A stretch of DNA of 64,000 nucleotides from NCBI RefSeq assembly GCF_011059145.1, contig NZ_JAALLT010000002.1, positions 936,809 through 1,000,808 of the forward strand. Direction: 5' to 3'. Below are positions 9,549 through 18,672 of the stretch, piece by piece. The DNA is from Halalkalibaculum roseum (GTDB lineage: Bacteria > Bacteroidota > Rhodothermia > Balneolales > Balneolaceae). The notes beneath the pieces are model-generated. The model ran no database searches and was not told where the DNA came from. It saw nothing but the letters and a program-made list of their open reading frames with translations. The position numbers and the translations under genes were made by a program. Each line of letters starts with the position of its first letter. The first letter of the stretch is position 1.

Positions 9549-11192
9549 CTAATTTTGAGGTCTTATGGGATAAACATCCGGCGAGACGGTGAGATCGGAG
9601 GTAAAACCTTGTTTAACCGGAATATTATTCCTGATAAAGTAAGGCTCTGGAGCTCTATAGGGCTGTACACTACCATGATCCCATTTCCCGTTGTTATTCA
9701 AGTCTTCAAATAATGTTACCTGGTATTGTAATGGTGGCAGTTCTCTTATGATAATCTGCTTCGAAAACGTAGTGTCGGTCATAATGCCGCGTTCCTTTGA
9801 CCGTATCAAGAGATTGTAGGTATTGGAACGAGTGGTATCTGCCAGCCGTATATCAAGCTGCCCCAGCTTTGATGAGTGCCAGATTTCGGGACTAAGACTG
9901 ATATGATCATTTGAAATTGGATCCCATATGCGAAATTCATAATCCAACCCGTCTTTCCACCTATCCTCCGGATCAATTAAAAAGCTGTTATTTACGCTTC
10001 GGGCCTGTGGCCAGCTTTCAATAAGTTGGTTTCCTTCAACTACTTTAAGTGAATCGCGTATCACATTATCACTTATAGGATTAGCATAAATAATTTCAAT
10101 AGATTCTGCCGGATAGATTCCTGTAGTACGTTTCCGCCTAATAATTCGCTGGGCGGTAGTGTCTTCCTGGGCTGATCCCGTAATATCAAATGATGTGGAA
10201 TCAGTAAGGTTTCCCGCCGCATCGCTGATATCTTTTACCCTCACATTATAGGACTCCTGCTCAAGGAGGGCTTCACCGGCCTGAGCAAATAGCACATAGG
10301 GCTCTTCAGGCTGGCGATACAAGGGGTATGCCTCGGTAAAAGAATTACCCAGTGAATCGGTTATAGTGATGCTAGTACTATCAAGAATCTCAACATTTTC
10401 ACTGAAACGCATCCTTAAACGTCGGCTTGAAAAGAGTCCTATTCCCTGAAGTATAGCCTTTGTGGTATCCGAATTGGCAATATAGAGCGTACTCAGGGTA
10501 TCTGACCCCGCCTTTTCCAACTCAATTAATTCCCTACTGAATGGTTGCGCTCTCTCCCGTTCCGTATCCCATACTTTGTTCCTGTTACGGTCATCAACCC
10601 AGAACGCCTTATAGGTTCCCTGCCTTAGGTAAGAAAACTGAAAGACGCCGCCGGTGTCAGTCTCAGCTATATAATTGGCCTTTTGATCCAAATTAAGAGG
10701 AGTTCGATATAGCAGAATTTTATGGCCTTCATTACCTTCGCCTGTTTGCGCATCCAGAACTTTGCCTCTCAACTCCCCCTGGTCTATTTCAGGTCCGGTT
10801 GAAAACGCCAATTTTTGCGGAGCAGCCAGCTTATTGCCATTGGTATCAGACAAACCTGTCCCGATAGTTACAATAAGAGTGGTAAGGTCAGGCAGCGAGC
10901 TTTCAAATACTATGGATACGGACTTCCTTCCCCAGTCAATGGAGTAAGGTATACCTATATCGGGTTCAACCGTAACTTCCCCGCTGAGGGAGCTTCTGTT
11001 TACGAACTCAGAAAAATGGAAGGTTACTTTACGCTTGGTGAAATTGGTGGCACCTGATTCAGGCTCGGTAGCTACAACTTCCGGGCCTTGCCTATCAGGT
11101 GGGCCCCCGGTGGGACTTGTAGGCGTAGCGCATGAATATGCGATAGCAACAATGCAAAAAAGGATCGAAATTCTAAAAAAATGAGTCAACAA
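9549..11192 (-). CDS. Ig-like (Big_5) domain lipoprotein
   Basis: An exported lipoprotein of 547 residues. The signal peptide ends at the lipobox AYSC, followed by a Gly/Pro-rich linker (TPTSPTGGPPDRQGP). Residues ~38-130 are a SbsA/Big_5-type Ig-like domain (VVATEPESGATN, FHFSEFVNRSSL, GLSDTNGN). Residues ~137-230 resemble a carboxypeptidase-regulatory-like domain (GEGNEGHKI, FSYLRQGTYKAFWVDDRNRNKVWD). A similar EDLNNNGKWD turn occurs near the C-terminus. Proteins of this layout are common in Bacteroidota-type genomes and have no assigned role beyond the cell surface. The start is TTG (11192 or the adjacent TTG at 11189); no ATG precedes the signal peptide. mprF follows after 6 nt. Confidence 0.85.
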   Translation of the reverse strand: MLTHFFRISILFCIVAIAYSCATPTSPTGGPPDRQGPEVVATEPESGATNFTKRKVTFHFSEFVNRSSLSGEVTVEPDIGIPYSIDWGRKSVSIVFESSLPDLTTLIVTIGTGLSDTNGNKLAAPQKLAFSTGPEIDQGELRGKVLDAQTGEGNEGHKILLYRTPLNLDQKANYIAETDTGGVFQFSYLRQGTYKAFWVDDRNRNKVWDTERERAQPFSRELIELEKAGSDTLSTLYIANSDTTKAILQGIGLFSSRRLRMRFSENVEILDSTSITITDSLGNSFTEAYPLYRQPEEPYVLFAQAGEALLEQESYNVRVKDISDAAGNLTDSTSFDITGSAQEDTTAQRIIRRKRTTGIYPAESIEIIYANPISDNVIRDSLKVVEGNQLIESWPQARSVNNSFLIDPEDRWKDGLDYEFRIWDPISNDHISLSPEIWHSSKLGQLDIRLADTTRSNTYNLLIRSKERGIMTDTTFSKQIIIRELPPLQYQVTLFEDLNNNGKWDHGSVQPYRAPEPYFIRNNIPVKQGFTSDLTVSPDVYPIRPQN

Positions 11193-11347
11193 ATTGGCGC
11201 CTGTTGGTATATATTTGAAAAGAACCCGGTATAACGGTCAAAATCAGTTATGAGAGTATAAGACTTGTTTATCACATACGTTATCGAATCGGTAAAAATA
11301 GTGTATTATTTCATTCTGCTTCAAATTGAATTTCCTGGAATTCTTCT

Positions 11348-12667
11348 ATGGGCTTAAAATCGGCTACATACTCTTTTATTGGACTGCTATTCTTGACCTC
11401 TGTCAACGGGTGTGCCAGCTATCAATTGGATGAAGCACAGCACAGTCTACGGTCAACGTTCGCAGCCCGCGATTTCGACAGGACCGTACAGCTACTCGAA
11501 AACTACGAAAATAAAGGCATCTATAAAGACAAAGACCATGTACTGTTCAACCTAGAGATGGGCATGGCGCAACATTTTAACAACCAGTTTGACAGCAGCT
11601 CTTCCCACCTTTCAGAAGCAGAAGAACAGATAGAGCAATTATACACCAAAAGCATAAGCAGGGGCTTACAATCTTTCTTGTTAACCAATGATAACTCATT
11701 GGAATACAATGGAGAAGATTATGAAGATATCTACCTGAATGTATTCAAAAGCCTTAATTTCATACATCAGAATAATATAGAAGCTGCATTGGTGGAAGCT
11801 CGTCGCATTGCGTTTAAGCTTTCACAACTGGAAATGAAATACAAAGGAATAGCCAAAGCACTGGCTCAATCTGATACCCTTGGTCGCACAGAATGGAAAG
11901 CCGGTGAAGCCAATGTGCAAAATAGTGTGCTGGGACATTATCTGTCCGGACTTTTGTATGCTAAAAACGGGAAACCTGATGATGCCCGCATTGAATACGA
12001 GAAGATGCTAGAAGCTTTCACTGATCAACCTGGTATCTATCGGTTTCAGAGACCTGATAAAGAAGCTATGATGAGGATCAAAGATCCGGACTCCTTTAAT
12101 CTGTTACTTACAGGGTTTGCGGGTAGAGCACCTATAAAAAGGCAGAATGACGTTCGAACCTACCTGCCTCAGGAAGATATTTACTTAAAGTTCTCCCTGC
12201 CAAGCCTGCATTTGTATCGTTCACAGGTCAATAGTGTAGAAGCTGTCATTAATGATACCCTCCGCATACCTGTCTATCTGATGGAAGAGATGGATATCGT
12301 GGCCAAAGAAGTATACAAAGTAAAAGAACCGATCATTTATTCGAGGGCTTTTGCACGATCCCTGGTTAAAGCTATAGGTACCAACACCATAAGCCGTGCA
12401 ATCGAAAAGAAAAATGACGATCTGGGTGTGCTCGCAAATATATTCGGGAAAATCGGCCAGGAAATAACTGAAAAGGCTGATTTGCGGAGCTGGCAGACCA
12501 TGCCGGGCAAGGCATTTGCCAATGTGATTAAACTGAATCTCGGTGAACATACTGTCAGGATGGAGTATTTAGATGAACGCGGCCGAATATTGTATACCTC
12601 AGAGAAACAGATACGGCTTAGGTCCGGGGAAACACTAGAGCTTGTAGAAACCCTTTATTGGAATTAA
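11348..12667 (+). CDS. COG3014-like TPR-type lipoprotein
   Basis: A lipoprotein of 439 residues: signal peptide with lipobox VNGC, then a mostly helical region with tetratricopeptide-like spacing (residues ~25-240: AARDFDRTVQLLE, FNLEMGMAQHF, NIEAALVEARRIA, YAKNGKPDDARIEYEKML). The C-terminal part is beta-rich. This arrangement matches the uncharacterised COG3014 family, often found next to an LpoB-like lipoprotein, as here (51 nt downstream). The pair is inferred to act at the periplasmic face on peptidoglycan synthesis or outer-membrane homeostasis; that role is not proven for COG3014. ATG start; no Shine-Dalgarno. Confidence 0.75.
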   Translation: MGLKSATYSFIGLLFLTSVNGCASYQLDEAQHSLRSTFAARDFDRTVQLLENYENKGIYKDKDHVLFNLEMGMAQHFNNQFDSSSSHLSEAEEQIEQLYTKSISRGLQSFLLTNDNSLEYNGEDYEDIYLNVFKSLNFIHQNNIEAALVEARRIAFKLSQLEMKYKGIAKALAQSDTLGRTEWKAGEANVQNSVLGHYLSGLLYAKNGKPDDARIEYEKMLEAFTDQPGIYRFQRPDKEAMMRIKDPDSFNLLLTGFAGRAPIKRQNDVRTYLPQEDIYLKFSLPSLHLYRSQVNSVEAVINDTLRIPVYLMEEMDIVAKEVYKVKEPIIYSRAFARSLVKAIGTNTISRAIEKKNDDLGVLANIFGKIGQEITEKADLRSWQTMPGKAFANVIKLNLGEHTVRMEYLDERGRILYTSEKQIRLRSGETLELVETLYWN

Positions 12668-12718
12668 AAAAGTTATGCAGGAACCTTACATTAAACTAAA
12701 ACTTAATACACCAGAATT

Positions 12719-13321
12719 ATGAAAAATCTACTGCTGTTTTCACTTACAATTCTTTTGGCTGTAGCCTGTACACCTTCTCAAAAGATAAGCCGCGTCGATC
12801 CCGGCACACAAACCGATTTATCGGGAGGGTGGAATGATACGGATGCCCGACTGGTAGCCGAAGAGATGATCTCCGACGTTGTTTCCAAGCCCTGGCTCGA
12901 TCAGTTCAACCGTTCTGAAGGTAAACCCCCTGTACTTATTGTGGGGAGAGTTCGCAATGAAACCATGGAGCATATCGATACCGAGGTTTTCACCAAAGAG
13001 ATGGAACGGGTATTTGTTAACACCGGCAAAGTAACGATGGTAGCAGACAGCCGTGAGCGCGAACAAATACGCGATGAGCGCGCCGATCAACAGCAATATG
13101 CTTCCTACGAAACCACCAAAAAGATGGCCATGGAGCTGGGCGCTGATTTCATGCTCATTGGCAATATCAACTCCATAGTGGAAGAATCGGTAAGCGGCAA
13201 AGAAGCAGCTGTCTTTTATACCGTTAATCTGGAGCTCGTAAATGTCGAAACCAACCAGAAAGTTTGGATCGGTAACAAAAAAATCAAAAAAATCATCGAA
13301 CGAAGAAATTTCAGAGGCTAG
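12719..13321 (+). CDS. LpoB-like penicillin-binding-protein activator lipoprotein
   Basis: A lipoprotein of 200 residues (lipobox AVAC) whose mature part matches the LpoB family (PF13036). Landmarks: a WNDTDARLVAEEM opening, VLIVGRVRNETMEHIDT, a VTMVADSREREQIRDER block and the GADFMLIGNINSI strand with VNVETNQKVWIGNKKI. In Enterobacteria LpoB activates the bifunctional synthase PBP1b from the outer membrane. Whether this homologue does so is inference, since FCB-group cells have divergent PBPs. It sits after a COG3014-like lipoprotein, the partner it usually has. The sequence appears complete. Confidence 0.8.
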   Translation: MKNLLLFSLTILLAVACTPSQKISRVDPGTQTDLSGGWNDTDARLVAEEMISDVVSKPWLDQFNRSEGKPPVLIVGRVRNETMEHIDTEVFTKEMERVFVNTGKVTMVADSREREQIRDERADQQQYASYETTKKMAMELGADFMLIGNINSIVEESVSGKEAAVFYTVNLELVNVETNQKVWIGNKKIKKIIERRNFRG

Positions 13322-13327
13322 TTTTTG

Positions 13328-13482
13328 GGTATAGGGCATAAGGTATAAGGGATAATGGCTTTCTTATCACTATAATATGATTGTGTTCGAAAAAGTGAAG
13401 GGCTGTTTCACAGAGTTGCACGGAGGTACCACAGAGTTGCACAGAGGAATTAAACTATACCTTATACCTTATACCCTATACC
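13328..13482. repeat. 155-bp inverted-repeat element (27-bp arms) enclosing CACAGAG words
   Basis: The left arm (13328-13354, GGTATAGGGCATAAGG...) and right arm (13456-13482) are reverse complements at 25 of 27 positions. They are separated by 101 nt. The arms are built from a TATAAGG-like heptamer. The interior holds two CACAGAG words. It lies between the LpoB-like gene and pncB. Confidence 0.85.
13409..13447. repeat. CACAGAG dispersed repeat (two units)
   Basis: Two units, CACAGAGTTGCACGGAGG and ACCACAGAGTTGCACAGAGG, lie side by side. The preceding 15-mer GGCTGTTTCACAGAG (13401-13415) recurs exactly at 32015-32029. Related copies occur in at least eight other spacers. Confidence 0.8.
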
Positions 13483-13555
13483 TCCTCCCTCCTATACCTT
13501 CTATCCAAAAACCTTTATATTCCGCTTCCTAAAACAATCAAAAGAAACCGATTAA

Positions 13556-14992
13556 ATGGAAGTAGCCAGTAAGCCGATATTTAACACCCTAAACCGACCG
13601 GCTCTTTACACCGATTTTTATGAACTGACCATGGCCCAGGGTTATTTCCTTTCCGGTCGCAAAGATGAACAGGCCTGCTTCAATTACTTTTTCCGGGACC
13701 TACCCTTCGATGGCGGTTATGTAGTATTTGCCGGCCTGGGAGATTTCCTCGAAATCCTTGAGAATTTCCGATTCCATGACGATGAGTTGGAATATCTGAA
13801 AGAGCAAGGCTTTCGTCCTGAATTTCTGGAATACCTTAAGGATTTTGAATTAGAAGTTAGTATTGATTCGGTTAAAGAAGGGGAAATTGTGTTTCCCCTG
13901 GAACCGGTGGTACAGGTCAGGGGGAATATCATTCAGACCCAGCTATTGGAGACCTTACTGCTCAACATCCTCAACTTTGAATCCCTGATCGCAACCAAGG
14001 CAGCCCGTCTGAAATATGCTGCGGGAGAACGGAAAGTACTTGACTTTGGCCTGCGCCGTGCTCAGGGTTTTGGAGGCATTCAGGCCAGCAAGGCAGCCAT
14101 AATTGGCGGGGTTGAAGCTACATCCAATGTTTACTCCTCATTTGTTCACGGCATCCCGGCCAGCGGGACCATGGCTCATTCCTGGATTCAGTCTTTTGAT
14201 GATGAGATCACCGCTTTTCGAAAATATGCTGAGTATTATCCAGACAACTGTATACTGCTCGTGGACACCTATGACACCCTTGCAAGTGGGGTTCCAAACG
14301 CCATAACAGTTGCTAAAGAGTTGGAAGAGAAAGGCCATAAATTACAAGGTATCCGGCTTGACAGCGGTGACCTGGCTTATTTTTCCAGAAAGGCAAGAAA
14401 TCAGCTTGACCGCGCCGGTCTGGATTATGTTAAAATTGCCGTATCCAACCAGTTGGATGAACGCCTGATAAAAAGCCTCCTTGGCCAGGAAGCTCCTATA
14501 GACCTGTTTGGCGTTGGGACACGATTGGTTACCGGACACGAAACTCCTGCCCTTGATGGAGTCTACAAACTCACTTCGGTCAATAATGAGCCCAAGCTCA
14601 AGATTTCCGAAAATGTTGAAAAGATAACCCTACCGGGCAACAAAAAGCTGATACGCTACTACGATGACCGGGGTCGGTTCTATGGTGACGGCATTATGCT
14701 TAAAGAAGAAGGCACCGTAGATACAATTTATCATCCCTATTACCCTGCGAAACATACTAAAGTCACGGATTTCGAATCTGAAATGCTTCTTTATGAAGTA
14801 ATGAGAAACGGAGAACTCACAGATGGGGTACCAACTCCCGGAGATAGTGCAAAATATGCCAAACAACGACTTGAGAAATTAAACGCTGAACACAAACGTT
14901 TTGACAATCCTCACATTTACAAGATCGGCATAAGTAAAAAGCTGATGGATCTGCGCGATGAACTGGCACAATCACTAAAGAAAAATAACTGA
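13556..14992 (+). CDS. pncB: Nicotinate phosphoribosyltransferase
   Basis: Converts nicotinate and PRPP to nicotinate mononucleotide in NAD salvage (Preiss-Handler pathway). The 478-residue protein shows the family opening LYTDFYELTMAQGYF, the FDGGYVVFAGL segment, the FGLRRAQGFGG block, the region with the phosphorylatable His (GTMAHSWIQSF), the VDTYDTLASG strand, RLDSGDLAYFSR and the GVGTRLVTG phosphate loop. Full length for the family. pncA follows after 9 nt, so both NAD-salvage enzymes are made together. ATG start. Upstream spacer holds a repeat element rather than a recognisable riboswitch. Confidence 0.95.
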   Translation: MEVASKPIFNTLNRPALYTDFYELTMAQGYFLSGRKDEQACFNYFFRDLPFDGGYVVFAGLGDFLEILENFRFHDDELEYLKEQGFRPEFLEYLKDFELEVSIDSVKEGEIVFPLEPVVQVRGNIIQTQLLETLLLNILNFESLIATKAARLKYAAGERKVLDFGLRRAQGFGGIQASKAAIIGGVEATSNVYSSFVHGIPASGTMAHSWIQSFDDEITAFRKYAEYYPDNCILLVDTYDTLASGVPNAITVAKELEEKGHKLQGIRLDSGDLAYFSRKARNQLDRAGLDYVKIAVSNQLDERLIKSLLGQEAPIDLFGVGTRLVTGHETPALDGVYKLTSVNNEPKLKISENVEKITLPGNKKLIRYYDDRGRFYGDGIMLKEEGTVDTIYHPYYPAKHTKVTDFESEMLLYEVMRNGELTDGVPTPGDSAKYAKQRLEKLNAEHKRFDNPHIYKIGISKKLMDLRDELAQSLKKNN

Positions 14993-15001
14993 TTCATTAT
15001 C

Positions 15002-15622
15002 ATGGATGCACTTATAATCATTGACGTTCAGAATGATTTTTGTCCCGGCGGAGCCCTGGAAGTCCCAAATGGCGACCAAGTAGTTCCGGTGATAAATCAA
15101 CTAAACCGGCATTTTGAACGGGTAATTCAAACGCAGGACTGGCATCCGGAAGGACATTCTTCTTTTGCTTCTTCTCATCAGGGTAAAGAACCCTACGAAA
15201 CCATTGAAGTCTCTTACGGCGAGCAGGTGCTCTGGCCCGATCACTGCGTGCAGAATGAAAAAGGATCAGATTTTCACCCCGATTTGGAAACCAAGCCTAC
15301 CCAACTGATCATTCGTAAGGGTTTTCGTAAAGATATTGATTCCTATTCTGCCTTCTACGAAAATGATAATAAAACCTCGACCGGACTCGCCGGTTATCTC
15401 CGGGAAAGAGGGATTGACCATATCTATGCTTGCGGACTTGCTACAGACTTCTGCGTAAAATGGTCGGTCATAGATGGGCTCAATGAAGGTTTTCAAGTTA
15501 CGGTGATTGAAGATGCCGTAAAAGGTATTGATATGGATGGATCGGTTGCCGCAGCCTGGGATGAAATGAAACAGGCCGGTGCTCAAAGAACAACCTCCGA
15601 TCACATTTTGAACGGTTCTTAA
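15002..15622 (+). CDS. pncA: Nicotinamidase/pyrazinamidase
   Basis: Hydrolyses nicotinamide to nicotinate and ammonia, feeding the pncB product immediately upstream. The isochorismatase-fold catalytic residues are visible: Asp in IIDVQNDFCPGG, Lys in LIIRKGF and Cys in ACGLATDFCVKWS. The metal-site stretch DWHPEGHSSFA is also intact. At 206 residues it is normal length. Only 9 nt separate it from pncB, so translation is probably coupled. Confidence 0.95.
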   Translation: MDALIIIDVQNDFCPGGALEVPNGDQVVPVINQLNRHFERVIQTQDWHPEGHSSFASSHQGKEPYETIEVSYGEQVLWPDHCVQNEKGSDFHPDLETKPTQLIIRKGFRKDIDSYSAFYENDNKTSTGLAGYLRERGIDHIYACGLATDFCVKWSVIDGLNEGFQVTVIEDAVKGIDMDGSVAAAWDEMKQAGAQRTTSDHILNGS

Positions 15623-15813
15623 AGGTAACCGGATCTCCACTGCTTTAGTTAGGGTATATTCATCCCGTCTACCGGTGAGTTGGGGGATATCTCCAACAGA
15701 TTAAATGCCTTTAGCGATGTTGTACTCTATCTTCAAAACCGAAATCGCATTACCGTAATCATAACTCGCTGATTTTATTTTTTCAATAATTCCGACTAAC
15801 AATTCATTCACAT

Positions 15814-16920
15814 ATGAACAGCAGCTTTGACTATTGTATTCTTGGAGCTGGACTGGCTGGTTTATCACTGGCTGATTCCCTGCAGGAACATGATTTGGAG
15901 GTATGTGTCATTGAAAAAGATGATATCGGTTCCGGGGCATCCGGAACACCCGGTGGACTGGTAAATCCCGCAACCGGCAGACGTGCTACCAAGAGCTGGA
16001 AGGCCGAAGCTTGCTACGAGGCAATCGCTGAGAACCTTGAAATGGTTTCTCACTACTCCAAGACTCCCTTTTATCGTAATAACGGGGTGCTTAGGCCGGC
16101 ATTAACAAAGAAAATGGCTGGTAAAATGCGAGAACGCTTCCGGGAGACCACCTGGAGTGAGGGGTGGTGCCATTGGCTCCCCGAAGTTGAGATTAAAGAA
16201 AAACATCCCGGAATAACCTGCATTGAAGGCGGGCTATGGTTACCTGTAGGCATTACGGTTGATGTGGGTCGCTACTTACAGGCTTACGGATCCTACCTGC
16301 AAGAAAAGGGAGTTCATATTATTACCGGTTTCGAGCCGAAACCCAATAATTCCTCGACTGGGTGGGAAATACGTCACAATGGACATCATGTTGATGCTGA
16401 AAACCTGGTGTATGCCACCGGCTACGGTACGCTTTCTGTAGAGTATTGGAAAAACATCGATTTCCATCCTATCAAAGGTCAGGTTGCCACCTTTCAATCA
16501 AATTCTGACCCACTAGGTTTTGATCACTCCCTTTCCAGCTTAGGATATATCGCGAATTTGGGAGGAGCAGAGGATAATACTTTCATTCAGGGAAGCACTT
16601 ATGAGCATGATTTTGAAGACACTGCTCCCAGCACCTATGGCAAAGATTACCTGAGAAAACGGCTCCGTCGTATCCTGCCGGGGCTCGAGGAACATTCAGA
16701 AATTATCGATCAGTGGTCCGGGGTTCGCCTCTCTACTCCTAACCGCAAACCGGTGTTGGGACGGCATCCTGAAATACAGAATCTGCATTTATTTGCAGGA
16801 TTAGGCTCAAAAGGACTACTCTATGGAAAATTTTTGGCCGAACACTATGTAGATCACCTGCTAAACGGAACCGACCTTTTCGATGAGATTAGCATTCATC
16901 GTATGCTTGAAAAGAATTAA
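15814..16920 (+). CDS. FAD-dependent oxidoreductase (DAO family, MnmC C-domain-like)
   Basis: A 368-residue flavoprotein with an N-terminal Rossmann dinucleotide motif (GAGLAGLSLADSL, residues 11-23) and the Glu of the second strand (VIEKDDIGSGASG). The following GGLVNPATGRRA resembles the FAD domain of MnmC and other D-amino-acid-oxidase-like enzymes. The C-terminal FAGLGSKGLLYG is the second FAD-contact loop. No methyltransferase domain is fused, so it is not bifunctional MnmC; an MnmC2-like tRNA-modification role or a free amine/amino-acid oxidase are both possible. It stands alone, with 191 nt between it and pncA. Confidence 0.8.
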   Translation: MNSSFDYCILGAGLAGLSLADSLQEHDLEVCVIEKDDIGSGASGTPGGLVNPATGRRATKSWKAEACYEAIAENLEMVSHYSKTPFYRNNGVLRPALTKKMAGKMRERFRETTWSEGWCHWLPEVEIKEKHPGITCIEGGLWLPVGITVDVGRYLQAYGSYLQEKGVHIITGFEPKPNNSSTGWEIRHNGHHVDAENLVYATGYGTLSVEYWKNIDFHPIKGQVATFQSNSDPLGFDHSLSSLGYIANLGGAEDNTFIQGSTYEHDFEDTAPSTYGKDYLRKRLRRILPGLEEHSEIIDQWSGVRLSTPNRKPVLGRHPEIQNLHLFAGLGSKGLLYGKFLAEHYVDHLLNGTDLFDEISIHRMLEKN

Positions 16921-16991
16921 CATGATTCTTTCTAAGAACGGCAGGGTGCGATAAGAAAGGAGTTCAAAGTAATATGCTGCTTGCTTTTACC

Positions 16992-17327
16992 CTACTCACT
17001 GAGGTGTTCATCCGATAGCAGTTCCCCTCTGCTATTTACCTCCCAGCTGCCGTAAAGAGGCTGCTTGTTAAGATGCTCTATCTTGCGATTTACATACTGA
17101 ATTTTCTTCTGGGCATCTTCCCTACTTTCCAATATATAGCGAACCTTCATCCAGGCATATATTTCATCCTCTGGCTCACCATTCCAATAAAAACTGAACA
17201 GTTTCAATACCTCATCTTCATAGGTGTCGGAAGTGAAACGCTTCACAAAGTAAGCTAGAACATAACTTAACGGGATGACGATAAGCAGGGCGACCAGTTC
17301 AAATATGGCATTTTTGATCTCAGGCAT
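16992..17327 (-). CDS. Small membrane-anchored protein of unknown function
   Basis: A protein of 111 residues: an N-terminal membrane helix (about residues 10-28, LVALLIVIPLSYVLAYFV) and a charged C-terminal part with helical heptads (REDAQKKIQYVNRKIEHLNK) that could coil. I chose the ATG at 17327; a TTG nine bases upstream would add only three residues. No family is recognised. A Bacteroidetes-type promoter candidate lies at 17517-17547. The gene converges with the FAD oxidoreductase. Confidence 0.6.
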   Translation of the reverse strand: MPEIKNAIFELVALLIVIPLSYVLAYFVKRFTSDTYEDEVLKLFSFYWNGEPEDEIYAWMKVRYILESREDAQKKIQYVNRKIEHLNKQPLYGSWEVNSRGELLSDEHLSE

Positions 17328-17683
17328 AAAGCTCAATTTCCAAATACAACCAAATCATCCATCGGTGCATTTCAACTTTATCCGAGTAAATGGATAAATC
17401 TACCATGATTTAGGCGTGTATTCATATCTAACCCCTCAGATACAAGAACGTTGATCTTACTACATTACACCAACTGTGAACGTCCCTGTTTCCTTGGCAT
17501 AACTCTTCATTTATAATAAAGGTACCTTTAACTTCATTCACACACAATTAATCTGTGCTAATATTAATGGCTCAAAAGATTCTGGGATTTATCATTTTTT
17601 GGAATCTATGTCTCAAACTCATTACTATTGGCTGGATAAGTAATTATACATCCTACGTATTATAACCTCTATTTCGGTGCGGA
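17328..17683. other. Divergent spacer (356 nt)
   Basis: Lies between the leftward small membrane protein and the rightward symporter. It contains a minus-strand promoter candidate and a perfect 14-bp palindrome TAAAGGTACCTTTA at 17517-17530. The 12-mer ATAATAAAGGTA at 17513-17524 is also found upstream of icmF (5619-5630). No RNA gene or further ORF is seen. Confidence 0.5.
17517..17547 (-). promoter_or_regulatory. Candidate Bacteroidetes-type promoter
   Basis: On the minus strand: TTG (17545-17547), a 20-nt spacer, then TACCTTTA (17517-17524), close to the TAnnTTTG -7 element. It would serve the small membrane protein starting at 17327 with a leader of about 180 nt. The -7 box is half of a perfect palindrome, so it may also be an operator. 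Confidence 0.35.
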
Positions 17684-18610
17684 ATGAATGAATCTATAGA
17701 TGCTTTGCGACTAAACCTGGGAGATGGTGGATTGCTCATTATGAACGTCTCTCTTGCGGTTATCATGTTCGGCGTCGCACTTGAATTGACTATTGAAGAT
17801 TTTCGCAATGTAGTACGGAACCCGCGTTCGACGATAGTAGGGTTATTTTCACAGTTTCTTCTACTGCCGCTAATTACATTTCTTATTGTCTGGTTTCTCG
17901 AACCTAATGCAAGTATGGCACTCGGAATGTTCATGGTAGCTGCTTGTCCCGGCGGGAATATTTCCAATTTCTTTTCGGTATTGTCTAAAGGAAATGCTGC
18001 ACTATCTGTAAGCCTTACCGCAATTGCCACTTTACTGGCCATCGTCATGACTCCGTTTAACTTCACTCTGTGGGCCAGCCTGTATGGTCCGACAAATGAG
18101 ATACTGCGGGAAGTAAGTCTGAATCTTTTTGAAGTATTCAAAATCATCGTCCTGATTCTCGGTATTCCCTTACTAATGGGAATGGCCCTGAGACATTACC
18201 GGGAAAAGCTGGCACTCAGGATTTCACCATGGATTAAAGGCTTTGGTGTGGTATTCTTTGCAGGATTTGTATTGGTGGCTTTTGGCATGAATTATGAAAA
18301 CTTCATAACCTATGTGCACTTGGTACTTTTGCTGGTTTTTATTCACAACGCATTCGCCCTTGCGGGAGCATACGGGGTAGCCAGCATGGCTAATCTATCC
18401 TTTGAAGACCGTAAATCCATTGCAATCGAAACAGGTATTCAAAATTCGGGACTCGGCTTGCTGCTGATCTTCAACTTCTTTGAAGGTCTTGGGGGTATGG
18501 CACTGGTTGCAGCCTGGTGGGGTATCTGGCATATCATCGTAGGGCTGACACTCGGATGGTACTGGTCCATCGGCAAATCAGCCCTGCAAGGTGTTTTGGG
18601 AAAAACGTAG
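17684..18610 (+). CDS. Bile acid:Na+ symporter family (SBF/BASS) transporter
   Basis: A 308-residue inner-membrane transporter with about nine to ten hydrophobic helices. The SBF family signature is clear: MFGVALELTIEDF in the second segment, the AACPGGNISNFFSVLSKGNAALSVSLTA crossover region and the EXG-type motif AIETGIQNSGLGLLL. Homologues couple Na+ to uptake of organic anions such as bile acids, pantoate or keto acids. The substrate cannot be told from sequence. It is monocistronic and convergent with the GH97 gene. Confidence 0.88.
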   Translation: MNESIDALRLNLGDGGLLIMNVSLAVIMFGVALELTIEDFRNVVRNPRSTIVGLFSQFLLLPLITFLIVWFLEPNASMALGMFMVAACPGGNISNFFSVLSKGNAALSVSLTAIATLLAIVMTPFNFTLWASLYGPTNEILREVSLNLFEVFKIIVLILGIPLLMGMALRHYREKLALRISPWIKGFGVVFFAGFVLVAFGMNYENFITYVHLVLLLVFIHNAFALAGAYGVASMANLSFEDRKSIAIETGIQNSGLGLLLIFNFFEGLGGMALVAAWWGIWHIIVGLTLGWYWSIGKSALQGVLGKT

Positions 18611-18672
18611 CACCAGTACCTTTGCGATGGTTTGCGCAATGCCTAAGCTTACATTCTGTATATAAGGCTATT

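Noticed and set aside
12818..13339. 173-codon ORF antisense to the LpoB-like gene
   Set aside because: It lies almost wholly within a gene with clear family motifs and has no start context.
13322..13555. NAD-responsive riboswitch before pncB
   Set aside because: The structure seen there is the TATAAGG inverted repeat with CACAGAG words, which recurs elsewhere; no known riboswitch core was recognised.
17653..18147. 164-codon ORF antisense to the SBF transporter gene
   Set aside because: It overlaps the well-supported transporter and shows no recognisable domain or signal.
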